Source: an uncultured Pirellula sp. (GTDB lineage Bacteria > Planctomycetota > Planctomycetia > Pirellulales > Pirellulaceae). Taken from it: a stretch of 64,000 nucleotides of DNA. A program made the position numbers and the translations under genes. This document shows, piece after piece, positions 7,928 through 18,599 of the stretch. The stretch spans positions 269,214 to 333,213 of the forward strand of contig CAITIE010000052.1 of the NCBI GenBank assembly GCA_903892355.1, written 5' to 3'. Below the pieces are notes generated by a model. The model was not told the origin of the DNA. It did not search any database and worked only from the letters and a program-made list of their open reading frames with translations. The number at the start of each line of letters is the position of its first letter. The stretch's first letter is position 1.

Positions 7928-8602
7928 CTATCGCGTCTGAACTCGCGTCGCCAATCGACCGGAGACAGCCCAGGCAACGATGACAAACCCGACGCCGAAT
8001 ATCAAGTCGCTAGACAGCGACGACCGCCAGAAGGGCAGACCCATCCAATAGCAGTTGATCAATCCACTCAGGGACGTTTCATAACCCATACGAGGGTCAA
8101 GCCACGCACCAAAATTGCTGATGATAAAGAACAGCGCGGATCCTGCGATGACACTTGCCGGCAGCGTCGCGAGCGCCAGCTGGCTCGAAACATTTCGTCG
8201 CTTCCATAGCCAACCGGTCACGACCCCGACCGCCCCAAAAGCAGCCATACCCGCATAGTTCAAGAGCATGGTTGGGATGTGATAAAAGCCCATGCCCGGG
8301 ATATTGAAGAAATGCCCAATGCAATCCGCGACGAACAATGCAACCGCAGGAACAATCCAACGCGCCGGTCCCGTCAACATCATCCCGCAAAAGTAAGCCA
8401 GTGCGCCAAAGGTCGCAAAGTTCTCGGGAAGAGGCGCAAATCGCATCAGGAGCGAGCCAGCGGCATACACCAGTACAAGCGTCCACACACGCGAACGGAC
8501 TAGTTGGACGAGGCTGTTACTCCCGTTTTCCATGTTGCCGTTCGTTGGCCGATTGGGAAGAGGCGAGTTCGGAAGGTTGGAATTCGGAAGAGCGGTCGGC
8601 AT
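7928..8602 (-). CDS. Small multispanning membrane protein, DUF6580-like
   Basis: The protein has about five hydrophobic segments, including VWTLVLVYAAGSLLMRFAP, ALAYFCGMML, WIVPAVALFVADCIGHFF, LLNYAGMAAFGAVGVVTGWL, VIAGSALFFIISNFGAW and LIFGVGFVIVAWAV. The arrangement, with a NFATFGALA opening and a FIISNFGAW motif, recalls the DUF6580 family, whose members resemble substrate-binding components of ECF-type transporters. I recognise the family from memory only. The start is uncertain: in-frame ATGs lie at 8656, 8602 and 8533, and the stretch between them encodes a 15-base repeated LPNS-type tail, so 8533 may be the true start. It ends 26 bases from the zwf repeat array. Confidence 0.6.
   Translation of the reverse strand: MPTALPNSNLPNSPLPNRPTNGNMENGSNSLVQLVRSRVWTLVLVYAAGSLLMRFAPLPENFATFGALAYFCGMMLTGPARWIVPAVALFVADCIGHFFNIPGMGFYHIPTMLLNYAGMAAFGAVGVVTGWLWKRRNVSSQLALATLPASVIAGSALFFIISNFGAWLDPRMGYETSLSGLINCYWMGLPFWRSSLSSDLIFGVGFVIVAWAVSGRLATRVQTR
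8551..8595. repeat. Imperfect 15-bp tandem repeat at the membrane protein N-terminus
   Basis: Three related units begin at 8551 (ATTGGGAAGAGGCGA), 8566 (GTTCGGAAGGTTGGA) and 8581 (ATTCGGAAGAGCGGT). On the minus strand they read as repeated LPNS residues before the last possible ATG, so they may be 5' untranslated sequence instead of coding. Confidence 0.65.
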
Positions 8603-8855
8603 GGATCGGGTGCCCTGGAGGTAGAACCGTGCGTGAAAAGTCTCAAGATTTCCCATCGATCAGCAGATTTTTGCGATCGGGGGCATTGTAGGCTAATGGC
8701 AATCGACCTCCCTTGCAAGCTCACCCGATATTCTCCTCAATTTTTCCCCCTCAGCGTTTTTTCCAAGACCCGAATTTTTCTTCTGTTTGTCATCCGTGGG
8801 AGTCGACGTTAAGATGGTCGAACAGTGGCGTGAAACGACTCTTGTGCGACTGTGA

Positions 8856-10550
<1,695 letters not shown>

Positions 10551-10587
10551 CTCTAGAACACCAAGAATATGGTTTCGGGGCGGTGGA

Positions 10588-11406
10588 ATGATCGACCTTA
10601 CTGGACAAACGGCACTCGTTACGGGTAGCACCCAAGGGGTCGGGGCCGCCATCGCCAAAAGCTTAGCCGAAGCAGGAGCAACCGTTCTCATTCATGGCCT
10701 GACGGAGGATGACCACGCGCGCGACACGTTAGCAGCATGCCAATCATTCACCCCTGGATCAACACTGATCTGCTGCGATCTGTGCAATTCGCTCTCCGCA
10801 TTGGATCAAACACTGGTTCGCCAAGCTCTCTCGCGGTTTCCCCGCTTGAGTTTGCTCGTCAACAACGCGGGTACCTTCATCGATAAACCGTTCTTAGAGA
10901 TGGACGAGTCGACGTACGACCGGACCATGCAATTGAACCTTAAGAGTCCCTATTTTTTAGCACAAGCATTTTCCAGGTATTGGATCGAAAATAAGATCCC
11001 AGGACGAATTCTTTTCACCGGCTCTATCAACGGCCTGCTGGCTGAACCCGACCATACGGCGTACGACGCATCCAAAGCAGCCATCGCAGGATTAGTGCGT
11101 TCCCTTTGTGTCGCTCTCGCCCCCCATGGCATTCGAGTCAACGCGCTCGCACCTGGTTTGGTACGAACACCGCTGACCAACCAAGTCCTCGCTTCAGACA
11201 AAGCCGCACTGGCATGGATGGAACTCCATACGCCCAATCGACAAGTCCCCGAGGCTGATGTTTGCGGTCCTATGGCAGCGTTCCTGCTCAGCGATCTCGC
11301 GGAACATATCCATGGGCAAACCATCTACATCGATGGCGGAATGAGCGCTTGGCAACAACCCGATGTTCCAACCCAATTCCGAAACAGCCCCCAATTTTCC
11401 TCCTGA
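10588..11406 (+). CDS. Short-chain dehydrogenase/reductase
   Basis: This is a classical SDR oxidoreductase of 272 residues using NAD(H) or NADP(H). It shows the cofactor loop TGSTQGVG at 12-19, NNAG at 92-95, the catalytic Ser about 146 in LFTGSINGL, and Tyr159/Lys163 in YDASK. The C-terminal segment GQTIYIDGGMSAW is typical of FabG-like enzymes. The substrate cannot be assigned. GGGGCGGTGGA just before the ATG is a good ribosome binding site. It lies between pyrG (37 bases upstream) and a response regulator whose ATG follows after 18 bases, so the three are probably transcribed together. Confidence 0.88.
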   Translation: MIDLTGQTALVTGSTQGVGAAIAKSLAEAGATVLIHGLTEDDHARDTLAACQSFTPGSTLICCDLCNSLSALDQTLVRQALSRFPRLSLLVNNAGTFIDKPFLEMDESTYDRTMQLNLKSPYFLAQAFSRYWIENKIPGRILFTGSINGLLAEPDHTAYDASKAAIAGLVRSLCVALAPHGIRVNALAPGLVRTPLTNQVLASDKAALAWMELHTPNRQVPEADVCGPMAAFLLSDLAEHIHGQTIYIDGGMSAWQQPDVPTQFRNSPQFSS

Positions 11407-11424
11407 GTGGAATCCCGAGCATCG

Positions 11425-12165
11425 ATGAAACCCCGGATCTTAGTGGTGGAAGATGAATCCAGTATCGCCCAAGGCTTGAAGTACAACCTTGAGGTTGAAG
11501 GATACAAGGTAACCATTTCATCCGATGGTCCCACAGCATTGCGATTGATCGAAGCAGACCACTACGCCTACGATCTCCTCATCCTCGACTTAATGCTTCC
11601 AGGAATGAGTGGTTACGCCGTTTGTGAAAAACTGAGAGAGCAGGAAATCCTCATCCCTATCCTCATGCTGAGTGCGAGAAGCCTATCCGAGGACCGAGCG
11701 AGAGGCTTCGATGTCGGCGCAAACCAGTACCTCACCAAACCATTCGATCTCGATGAACTCCTCTCCCGAATTAAGAACTTGCTACGGTTGTATCCACGCC
11801 AAGCCCGAAAAAACTCGAACCATCTGTCGACCAAAGTCATCGAAATCGATTTCGGGCATGCTCATATCAACTTCGATACCTATGAGGTTCGGGTTGATGA
11901 CAAAGAGGTAAAACTCACCCACAAGGAGCTTCAATTGCTCCGCTACTTCGTGGAAAATGAAGGTCGCGTGATCAGCCGGCAAGAACTCTTGTCGGAAGTC
12001 TGGGACATGACTGGGGACATGCAGACCCGAAGCGTCGACCAATTCCTCCTTCGATTGCGCAAGACGTTTGAAGCCGACCCCGCGCATCCGAAACATTTTT
12101 TGACCATTCGAGACGCCGGGTACCGGTTCGTCACCGAGCCAAATTCCCATGAAGACTCCAATTGA
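11425..12165 (+). CDS. OmpR/PhoB-type response regulator
   Basis: The receiver domain has the acidic pair in VVEDESS, the phosphoacceptor Asp55 in LLILDLMLPGM and Lys105 in YLTKPFDLDEL. The C-terminal winged helix (about 135-240) includes LTHKELQLLRYFVEN, ISRQELLSEVW and the RSVDQFLLRLRKTF recognition helix. Such proteins switch transcription after phosphorylation by a sensor kinase; no kinase gene is adjacent, so it is an orphan here. A GTG at 11407, directly after the SDR stop, is in frame, but ATG 11425 puts the receiver strand at the normal position. Confidence 0.93.
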   Translation: MKPRILVVEDESSIAQGLKYNLEVEGYKVTISSDGPTALRLIEADHYAYDLLILDLMLPGMSGYAVCEKLREQEILIPILMLSARSLSEDRARGFDVGANQYLTKPFDLDELLSRIKNLLRLYPRQARKNSNHLSTKVIEIDFGHAHINFDTYEVRVDDKEVKLTHKELQLLRYFVENEGRVISRQELLSEVWDMTGDMQTRSVDQFLLRLRKTFEADPAHPKHFLTIRDAGYRFVTEPNSHEDSN

Positions 12166-12340
12166 CTAGGACGACTCCAACGAAGCTGAGCAAAGTTGAG
12201 CCAATTGAATTGATGGGAAGACGGCCATTTCAATCAGTATGGCCTTGATTCGTAACGCGAAGCGATAATCGTTTGCTTCGCTTACTTTTGATGGATTGCG
12301 ATCAAAGTCGCAAGACTAGTTGGGAATACCCCGTGAGCCG

Positions 12341-14533
12341 ATGGAAACAGAATCGAAACTAAAACCGACCTCGCTCGACTATGCATTGGCGGCGCTCTCC
12401 CCAGGCCTCATCATTCTGATGATTGGCTCCCTGGTCTGTTTTCTATTAAGCGTTCTCTATCAAGGAGAGTTTCCTGCTCGACTAATGTGGATCTTGGGGC
12501 TATTCACGTTTGCCTCGGTACTGATCAGCAGGATTGCGATCGAGCAATCGCGTGCTCAGTCCCTGGTTTACCTCGGGCTTCTCGGAGGCGCAACGCTTCT
12601 TGTAGCACCTCGCTTCTTCGTCGTGGACGGTCCCATGGCCCCGTTCAGTATCCCCATTCTCGTCGCAATGCTATCCCTCATCGCGTACTTGGCAGATCGG
12701 ATCACCATGGATGCCACCTCCGTAGACGATGCGAGCGAATCGAATGGCGAAGGCCTACTGCAATCTCTCGGCTTGTTAAAACGGGCCAATGCCAATGCTA
12801 GACAAGGTAAGCGCAAACACAACCCAGGCGTTTGGATCCTCTATTTCGCCCTTCTCGCAATTCCGGTGTTCGGCTTAGGTCAGCTTTTTATCCAAGCAGC
12901 ACCTACACGCAAGCTCGCGTTTGTCTGCATGATCGCTTACCTATTTTCGGGGCTGGCCCTGTTGGTCGTGATCTCCTTGCTCTCCCTCAGAAAATACGTC
13001 CGGCAACGGGGCGTGGAAATGGAAAGCTCCCTCAGTGCGAAGTGGCTTACAGCGGGAATATCATCAACTCTCGGCTTGATCATTCTGATGGCGATCCTAC
13101 CCTTCCCGATGCTCAGCTCCAACATGATGGAGCTTCCGTTTCGAATCACGAGTCGTACCGATCTCTCATCGAGCCGATGGGGATGGGGAAATGAAGGAGC
13201 TGGAAATGCGGGCCAACAAGGTGACTCGCAGGACCATCCAGCCGTCCAGCAAAAGCCCGCTCCCAACCAACAACCACCAAAAAACCAATCTTCCAACGGC
13301 CAACAGGTTCAGCCACAACCCGGAAACGGAAACGCAGGATCAAACTCCAAGGACAGCGGTTCCCGTGACGGCAGCAGCTCCGATCAAACCAACAGCCCTT
13401 CTGCAGACAATCAAGGTACCAACCCCAAATCAAACAATTCCAATGGATCCAATCCTGACGGCTCAAGCCCCAGTGGTTCTGGTGCGACCGGACCTGGCAG
13501 TTCGAATCTAAACAAGAACAGAAGTTCATCCGATCAAAAAACTTCCGGCGAGAACTCTTCCAGTGAAGAATCCTCGAACTCGCGTAAGCCAAGCTCCGCA
13601 AGCGACCAGCAGAGAAATCGATCGGGGCAGGAATCCCGAAACGAGCCTCAATCATCGAGCGGCCAACCCAGCAGCGAGCGAGACGCGAGCAACCCGGCCC
13701 CCAGCAACAGTCGCAATACGGCTGACAACAACAGGTCGGATAACAATACAGACAACAACCCTCAAGATCCCAATCGGGGACAACAGACCGAGAGGAATGC
13801 GGAATCGAATCCAAGGAACCAACCCGAAGCGAGAGATACCCCCAAACCTCAGCCTGCGAATCCACAGCCAGACCAGAACCGTAATCGGGATCCACGGAAT
13901 GCCAACCAACCCAACAAACCGCCAGAGCCGCAACGCGATCCACCACCGCCAAAGGGTTTCTCCATGGAATGGAATTTAGGGGCTACGTTTCGGTGGCTGA
14001 TACTCGTAGGATTGCTTTTGGTCACCCTGTTTTACGGAATCCGATACCGGCAGCAAATCATGCTCGGGTTGAGAGAGTTTTTCCATCGGTGGTTCGGATG
14101 GTTTTCTGAGGGTGCCGATGAAGACACCGGGTCCACGACTCCTTCCCCTGGCGAACCAATCATTCAGAAGGTACTTTTCTCAAGCTTTGCAGACCCCTTT
14201 CGCGAATCCCCCTCCGATCCTAATAAAATCGTCCGCCGCCTCTTCGTGGCTACTGTCGCATGGGCTTCCGAACATCGCGTTCGCCGCCGAGATGATGAAA
14301 CTCCCGAAGAATTCCTGAGACGACTCGGAAGAAAGTACAGCGAAATCCAGGATCCCCTCCTGCAACTAGGAATGCTCTACAGTCGACTCGCCTACGCCCA
14401 AAAATCAGTCCCGATGAATGAAGCTCGATCGCTCCGTCCGATGTGGGATTGGCTGGTCTCGCACGCTACCCAACCCCCTAGCGTCCCCACGCCGCAGAGC
14501 GAAGCCGCTATACTTTCAGCTGATCGCAGTTAG
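12341..14533 (+). CDS. DUF4129-type membrane protein with long Ser/Asn/Gln-rich linker
   Basis: The N-terminal ~260 residues hold about seven hydrophobic segments (for example GLIILMIGSLVCFLLSVLY and LTAGISSTLGLIILMAILPF). A ~260-residue linker follows, made almost only of Ser, Asn, Gln, Pro, Gly and charged residues. One more helix (WLILVGLLLVTLFYGIRY) leads into a C-terminal cytosolic domain with RRLFVATVAWASEHRVRRRD, TPEEFLRRLGRKY and MLYSRLAYAQ, characteristic of DUF4129. Such proteins often sit beside transglutaminase-like and MoxR/DUF58 genes; none is adjacent here. The frame opens with TTG 12320, but ATG 12341 is preferred. The role is unknown, possibly envelope-related. Confidence 0.75.
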   Translation: METESKLKPTSLDYALAALSPGLIILMIGSLVCFLLSVLYQGEFPARLMWILGLFTFASVLISRIAIEQSRAQSLVYLGLLGGATLLVAPRFFVVDGPMAPFSIPILVAMLSLIAYLADRITMDATSVDDASESNGEGLLQSLGLLKRANANARQGKRKHNPGVWILYFALLAIPVFGLGQLFIQAAPTRKLAFVCMIAYLFSGLALLVVISLLSLRKYVRQRGVEMESSLSAKWLTAGISSTLGLIILMAILPFPMLSSNMMELPFRITSRTDLSSSRWGWGNEGAGNAGQQGDSQDHPAVQQKPAPNQQPPKNQSSNGQQVQPQPGNGNAGSNSKDSGSRDGSSSDQTNSPSADNQGTNPKSNNSNGSNPDGSSPSGSGATGPGSSNLNKNRSSSDQKTSGENSSSEESSNSRKPSSASDQQRNRSGQESRNEPQSSSGQPSSERDASNPAPSNSRNTADNNRSDNNTDNNPQDPNRGQQTERNAESNPRNQPEARDTPKPQPANPQPDQNRNRDPRNANQPNKPPEPQRDPPPPKGFSMEWNLGATFRWLILVGLLLVTLFYGIRYRQQIMLGLREFFHRWFGWFSEGADEDTGSTTPSPGEPIIQKVLFSSFADPFRESPSDPNKIVRRLFVATVAWASEHRVRRRDDETPEEFLRRLGRKYSEIQDPLLQLGMLYSRLAYAQKSVPMNEARSLRPMWDWLVSHATQPPSVPTPQSEAAILSADRS

Positions 14534-14687
14534 GTCGCAGGGTCGTTCGTAACGCTTAGTTGAAGCAACACCTCAGAGCAACGTGTTGAAGTTGCGTCCG
14601 CGAGTATAAATTCGACCTGCGTTCCAGACCACGATCCCTCGCCTACCTTTTTCCTACCTGAACTCCCGCCATTCTAACATCACCATT

Positions 14688-15971
14688 ATGAAACAACTTT
14701 CATCCATCTTTCAACGCATCGCAATCATCGGCACCATCGCTTGCTCGTTTTCAGGCGTTACATCGGGTAACGATTGGGCGCAATGGCGTGGTCCAAATCG
14801 GGATGGAATTGCTAACGAAAGCGGTCTTTTGAGCACTTGGCCCGAGGAAGGCCCTGCTATCACGCATCGAACCAAAGGCCTAGGATCAGGGATGGCCAGC
14901 GTGGCAATCGCAGATGGCAAGCTATTCACCATCGGGAATATCGACAAGAAAACCACCTTGGTCTGCCTTAACGCCAACGATGGCTCCCTGGTGTGGAAGA
15001 CACCGTTCACCCCAGACCGAGGCGCCGCGAATGGTACGCCAACGGTGGATAAAGAAACCGGTCTCGTTTACGCGCTCTCGTTCGATGGCGTATTGGTCTG
15101 CTGCCAAGTCAAAACGGGAGGGATCGTTTGGCAGAAAAACTTCACCTCCGACTTCGGCGGCAAAATGGAATCCGGTTGGGGGTACAGCGAATCTCCATTG
15201 ATCGACGGGGAACGCTTGCTCTGCACACCAGGAGCACCCAACGCTATGGTTGTAGCCTTGAGTAAGAAAACAGGAACCACCGAATGGTCGGGTAACGCTC
15301 CTACCGGTAAGTTGCGAGGGAACGATGGAGCAGGCTACTCGTCGGTAGTCATTTCAAATGCTGCAGGGCGGAAACAATACGTTCAGTTGATCGGACACGG
15401 CATCGTAAGCTATGACGCGGCCACGGGCGAATTGCTTTGGAATTACGACCGTGTTGCCAACACAACTGCGAATATTCCGACGCCACTGGTCCAAGGTGAC
15501 TATGTCTTCTGCTCAACAGGTTATGGAGATGGTGGCACCGCGCTTTTAAAGGTCACGGCGGATTCAAATAAGAAATTGTCTGTTACAGAGGTCTACTACA
15601 AGGATTCGAAGCAGCTTCAGAACCATCACGGAGGCATGATCATGATCGGCGACCATGTCTTCATGGGACACGGCCACAACAATGGCTTCCCAGCATGTGT
15701 GGAATGGAAGACAGGCAACGATCTATGGGAAAAGGGACGTGGTGCCGGCTCCGGTTCCGCCGCGATCGTTTGCGCGGATAAAAAGCTCTTTTTCCGCTAC
15801 CAAGATGGCGTGATGGCTATGATCGATACCGACACCAAAGAATACAAACTTCTAGGCAAGTTTAAACTCGCCACCCACAATGGGGAAAGTTGGCCACATC
15901 CAGTGATTGTCGATGGGCAGATGTACATCCGCGACCAAGACGAACTCGTCGTGTACAAACTGAAAAAGTAG
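14688..15971 (+). CDS. Exported PQQ-type beta-propeller repeat protein
   Basis: The 427-residue protein has a Sec-type signal (KQLSSIFQRIAIIGTIACSFSG) and then NDWAQWRGPNRDGIANESGLL, the start of the planctomycete 'WRGPxRDG' class of PQQ-like propellers. Blade motifs recur: LVCLNANDGSLVWKTPF, VLVCCQVKTGGIVWQKNF, IVSYDAATGELLWNYD, AMIDTDTKEYKLLGKF. Most relatives do not bind PQQ and act as structural or binding propellers outside the cytoplasmic membrane. The next gene is a radical SAM enzyme 190 bases away. The biological role is unknown. Confidence 0.85.
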   Translation: MKQLSSIFQRIAIIGTIACSFSGVTSGNDWAQWRGPNRDGIANESGLLSTWPEEGPAITHRTKGLGSGMASVAIADGKLFTIGNIDKKTTLVCLNANDGSLVWKTPFTPDRGAANGTPTVDKETGLVYALSFDGVLVCCQVKTGGIVWQKNFTSDFGGKMESGWGYSESPLIDGERLLCTPGAPNAMVVALSKKTGTTEWSGNAPTGKLRGNDGAGYSSVVISNAAGRKQYVQLIGHGIVSYDAATGELLWNYDRVANTTANIPTPLVQGDYVFCSTGYGDGGTALLKVTADSNKKLSVTEVYYKDSKQLQNHHGGMIMIGDHVFMGHGHNNGFPACVEWKTGNDLWEKGRGAGSGSAAIVCADKKLFFRYQDGVMAMIDTDTKEYKLLGKFKLATHNGESWPHPVIVDGQMYIRDQDELVVYKLKK

Positions 15972-16161
15972 TCGTCTACATCATCGACGATTGCATCGAA
16001 AAACGGCGAACCCTATTCCATCACAGTTCAACGAAGCTTTTGCTAGCACTTCACCACGCAGTGCTTTCCTTAGCCTAAAATACTGCGGTTGACGCCATGT
16101 GCGCAGCTTTGCTATCTTCCGCGCGTTAGGAAAATGGAATTTTCTTCGCGCATCAAAGGGA

Positions 16162-17070
16162 ATGCAAATGTCAGCACTCGGGCAATCGATCATTGGAACC
16201 ATGGGCTCTGTGGCGTCGTATGTCATCGCCGATACGATGAGCCTGCTGCGGCAATCATTCCCGAAAACAGTTCGGATTGAAACCACCAATCACTGCCAAG
16301 CTGACTGCGTCTTCTGCCCGCGCTCGACCATCGGACGCAGCAAAGGGAACATGAAACAAGACCTCTTCGAAAGAGTGGTCGAACAGTGCGTCGAAGGTGG
16401 CGTCCGACTGGTCCATCTTCATGGTTACGGCGAACCGTTGATCGATAAACATCTTCCCGATCGCATCCGCTACTGCAAAGAAAAGGGGATTCCCAAGGTC
16501 AAGATCTTTACCAACGGGGATTTGCTCCGCGGCGATCTCGCGAAACGCATCCTCGATAGCGGACTTGATGAGATCAAAATCAGTATCGATGGCACCGATG
16601 CCAAAGAGTTTAATCTACTGCGAGTTGGTCTCGACCATGCGAAGGTTGTCGAGAACGTTAAAGCGTTTCGTAAACTTCGCGATGAAGCAGGAAAATCGAC
16701 ACCCGTTATTGTCGCGGCAACTTGCCAAACATCGAATCGCAAACAAACCGAAGAGATGCTCAAGGACGTTGTGGACCATATCGACTTCACCAGTATCCAT
16801 AATTGGGGTGGTGCCCTGGGCGATGCAGAACAGCAACGTATTCGCAAGCCTTGCGATCGCCTTTGGCGGACGATGACCGTCCTGGTCAATGGTGACGTCG
16901 CCCTTTGCTGCCTCGATTACAGCGGCAAAGAAGTCCTCGGAAACGTGAACGATGGTCGTATGCTCGAGATTTGGAACAATTCCAGATACAACGAACTTCG
17001 CAAACTGCACCGCGAAAGTCGCCAGAGTGAGATTCCTCTGTGCAGCAATTGCACCAAGTGCTTCTTCTAG
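16162..17070 (+). CDS. Radical SAM/SPASM domain protein
   Basis: CQADCVFCP (about residues 45-53 from this start) is the CxxxCxxC site binding the 4Fe-4S cluster that cleaves S-adenosylmethionine; it is preceded by the usual IETTNHC strand. The C-terminus has a SPASM-type cysteine set: PCDRLW, LCCLDY, and CSNCTKC near the end, which binds auxiliary clusters. Such enzymes modify peptides or small molecules. The frame extends to GTG 16099; ATG 16162 or ATG 16168 (preceded by AAAGGG) is more likely. A GT9 glycosyltransferase follows after 20 bases, suggesting joint action on a surface glycan (inference). Confidence 0.87.
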   Translation: MQMSALGQSIIGTMGSVASYVIADTMSLLRQSFPKTVRIETTNHCQADCVFCPRSTIGRSKGNMKQDLFERVVEQCVEGGVRLVHLHGYGEPLIDKHLPDRIRYCKEKGIPKVKIFTNGDLLRGDLAKRILDSGLDEIKISIDGTDAKEFNLLRVGLDHAKVVENVKAFRKLRDEAGKSTPVIVAATCQTSNRKQTEEMLKDVVDHIDFTSIHNWGGALGDAEQQRIRKPCDRLWRTMTVLVNGDVALCCLDYSGKEVLGNVNDGRMLEIWNNSRYNELRKLHRESRQSEIPLCSNCTKCFF

Positions 17071-17090
17071 GCGGAACTCCGTAGTCACTC

Positions 17091-18131
17091 ATGCCTCGAC
17101 GCATTTTGATCATCCGGCTTTCTGCCGTCGGCGACACGATTCTGAATCTACCCATCCTTTGCGCCCTTCGGAATCGCTTTCCAGATTCCCAGATAGGGTG
17201 GGTGGTCAGTAGCGGCGCCGCTGACCTGCTCCGAAACCATGAGTGCTTGGATCGATTGTTCGTCCTCACCAAAGAAGACCAATCGACACCTTTGAGATAT
17301 CTCACGTTCTTGAGGCTGGTTCGAGATTGGCGTCCGGAAGTAACACTCGATGCCCAAGGCCTCACGAAAAGCGCACTGATCGCGTGGTTCTCGGGGGCTA
17401 ATCAACGTTTCGGATTGGCCTCGTCCGAGTTCGAGGGACGGGAACTTAGCACCTGGCTCAACAACCGAATCATCACACCCACCTCCCCACACGTCATCGA
17501 CCGAGGACTCGCACTCCTCGAAGGACTTGGGATCCGCCAACCAACGATCGAATACCGCGTGCCCGAGGATACACCAACGGCGACTCAGGTTGCAGGCCAA
17601 GCAACCGAGTTGGGGTTAAGCCACCCATGGGCTATGATCAATGTGGGCGCGGGTTGGCCATCGAAAATCTGGCCTGCCGAGCGATACGCAACTGTGGCCA
17701 AGCATCTCCATCAGAAATGGAATCTGAAAAGCCTGATCGCTTGGGGCGGCAACAAGGAACTTGCGATGGCCAACGACGTGGCGAGCCTGGCGCTCGATGC
17801 GGCCGTTGTGGCACCGAAAACAACGTTGATGGAATTGGCCAACTGGATTCGGAGGTCTTCTCTGTTTATCGGTTCCGATACTGGTCCGATGCACCTGGCC
17901 GTTGCCGTGAACACCCCCACCGTTGGACTTATTGGCCCCATGCCCGCGGAGAGAGTTGGTCCCCGTGGACCGTTTCACGCGACCGTCCAGAACGCATCGC
18001 TTCCTCCCGAGCTGCGTCACGCGAGGAAGTCGGAGTGTGGTCCAATGCTATCAATCTCAGTGGATGAGGTTTGCGCTGCCTGCGACCGAGTTCTGGAGTC
18101 CAAGAAAGCCTCATCCGGACTCGCTGCGTAG
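17091..18131 (+). CDS. Glycosyltransferase family 9 (heptosyltransferase-like)
   Basis: The protein begins RRILIIRLSAVGDTILNLP, the hallmark N-terminus of family 9 enzymes such as WaaC and WaaF, which transfer ADP-heptose to lipopolysaccharide core. The C-terminal domain has VNVGAGWPSKIWPAERYA and FIGSDTGPMHLAVAV, the sugar-nucleotide binding region with its conserved SDTGPMH. The 346-residue length is normal. Heptose as donor is likely but unproven. It is immediately downstream of the radical SAM gene and probably co-transcribed. Confidence 0.9.
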   Translation: MPRRILIIRLSAVGDTILNLPILCALRNRFPDSQIGWVVSSGAADLLRNHECLDRLFVLTKEDQSTPLRYLTFLRLVRDWRPEVTLDAQGLTKSALIAWFSGANQRFGLASSEFEGRELSTWLNNRIITPTSPHVIDRGLALLEGLGIRQPTIEYRVPEDTPTATQVAGQATELGLSHPWAMINVGAGWPSKIWPAERYATVAKHLHQKWNLKSLIAWGGNKELAMANDVASLALDAAVVAPKTTLMELANWIRRSSLFIGSDTGPMHLAVAVNTPTVGLIGPMPAERVGPRGPFHATVQNASLPPELRHARKSECGPMLSISVDEVCAACDRVLESKKASSGLAA

Positions 18132-18299
18132 TCACGTTCGCTTCGCTGCATGTCGTGCTCTCGACGCTGCGCATCGTCACAGCGACTTACTGCCGCCCCC
18201 GTGGCGTTCTGGACTTGAGCGATTTTTCTGATTTTCTTATTCGGGCGAATTGGGCGGTTAAACGGGTAGGGGCTAGCGAAGAACAAAGGGTTGTAACGA

Positions 18300-18314
18300 T
18301 TGTTTCGGAAACAA
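18300..18314. promoter_or_regulatory. Palindrome TTGTTTC-G-GAAACAA upstream of flagellin
   Basis: Two 7-bp arms are exact inverted repeats around one G, about 290 bases before the flagellin ATG. The size and symmetry suit a dimeric repressor or activator, but no regulator can be named. Confidence 0.35.
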
Positions 18315-18531
18315 CTAACAAGCCACCGACCGAATCGAAAAAAACCTCCACAAATCAATACTGCTTCAATTAATCCTGCAGTGATTCCGATGCTATTGTT
18401 GCCAGTCCGTGTGCCTGTGAGTGTCTGATCAACCTCCCGACACAGCCACTGCACTCCCTCATTTGGTGAGAGAGAAGCGTGTGGGTTTCGGATGAACCAG
18501 AGATGTTTCATTAAGACCTATACAGGCGACT

Positions 18532-18590
18532 CCAAGGTCGCCAGACCTTGGCCCACTTTTGAGGGTGTCACGTAACGACACTAGGGAGAT
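18532..18590 (+). promoter_or_regulatory. Structured flagellin leader with ribosome binding site
   Basis: CCAAGGTC (18532-18539) pairs exactly with GACCTTGG (18544-18551) around GCCA, and GTGTC (18565-18569) pairs with GACAC (18577-18581). AGGGAG (18583-18588) follows at once, 11 bases before ATG 18600. The second hairpin abuts the ribosome binding site, so mRNA stability or translation control of flagellin is plausible. Confidence 0.55.
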
Positions 18591-18599
18591 TTTTTTAGC

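Larger units (their letters stand above)
18132..18599. other. Upstream region of the flagellin gene
   Basis: No coding frame is convincing in these 468 bases. The stretch holds a 15-bp palindrome at 18300-18314 and a structured leader at 18532-18590, listed separately. No clear sigma-28 or sigma-54 promoter was found by eye. Confidence 0.4.

Noticed and set aside
13146..13952. Antisense 268-codon frame in the DUF4129 linker
   Set aside because: Trp/Cys/Arg-rich shadow of a Ser/Asn/Gln-rich linker; such linkers often give open antisense frames.
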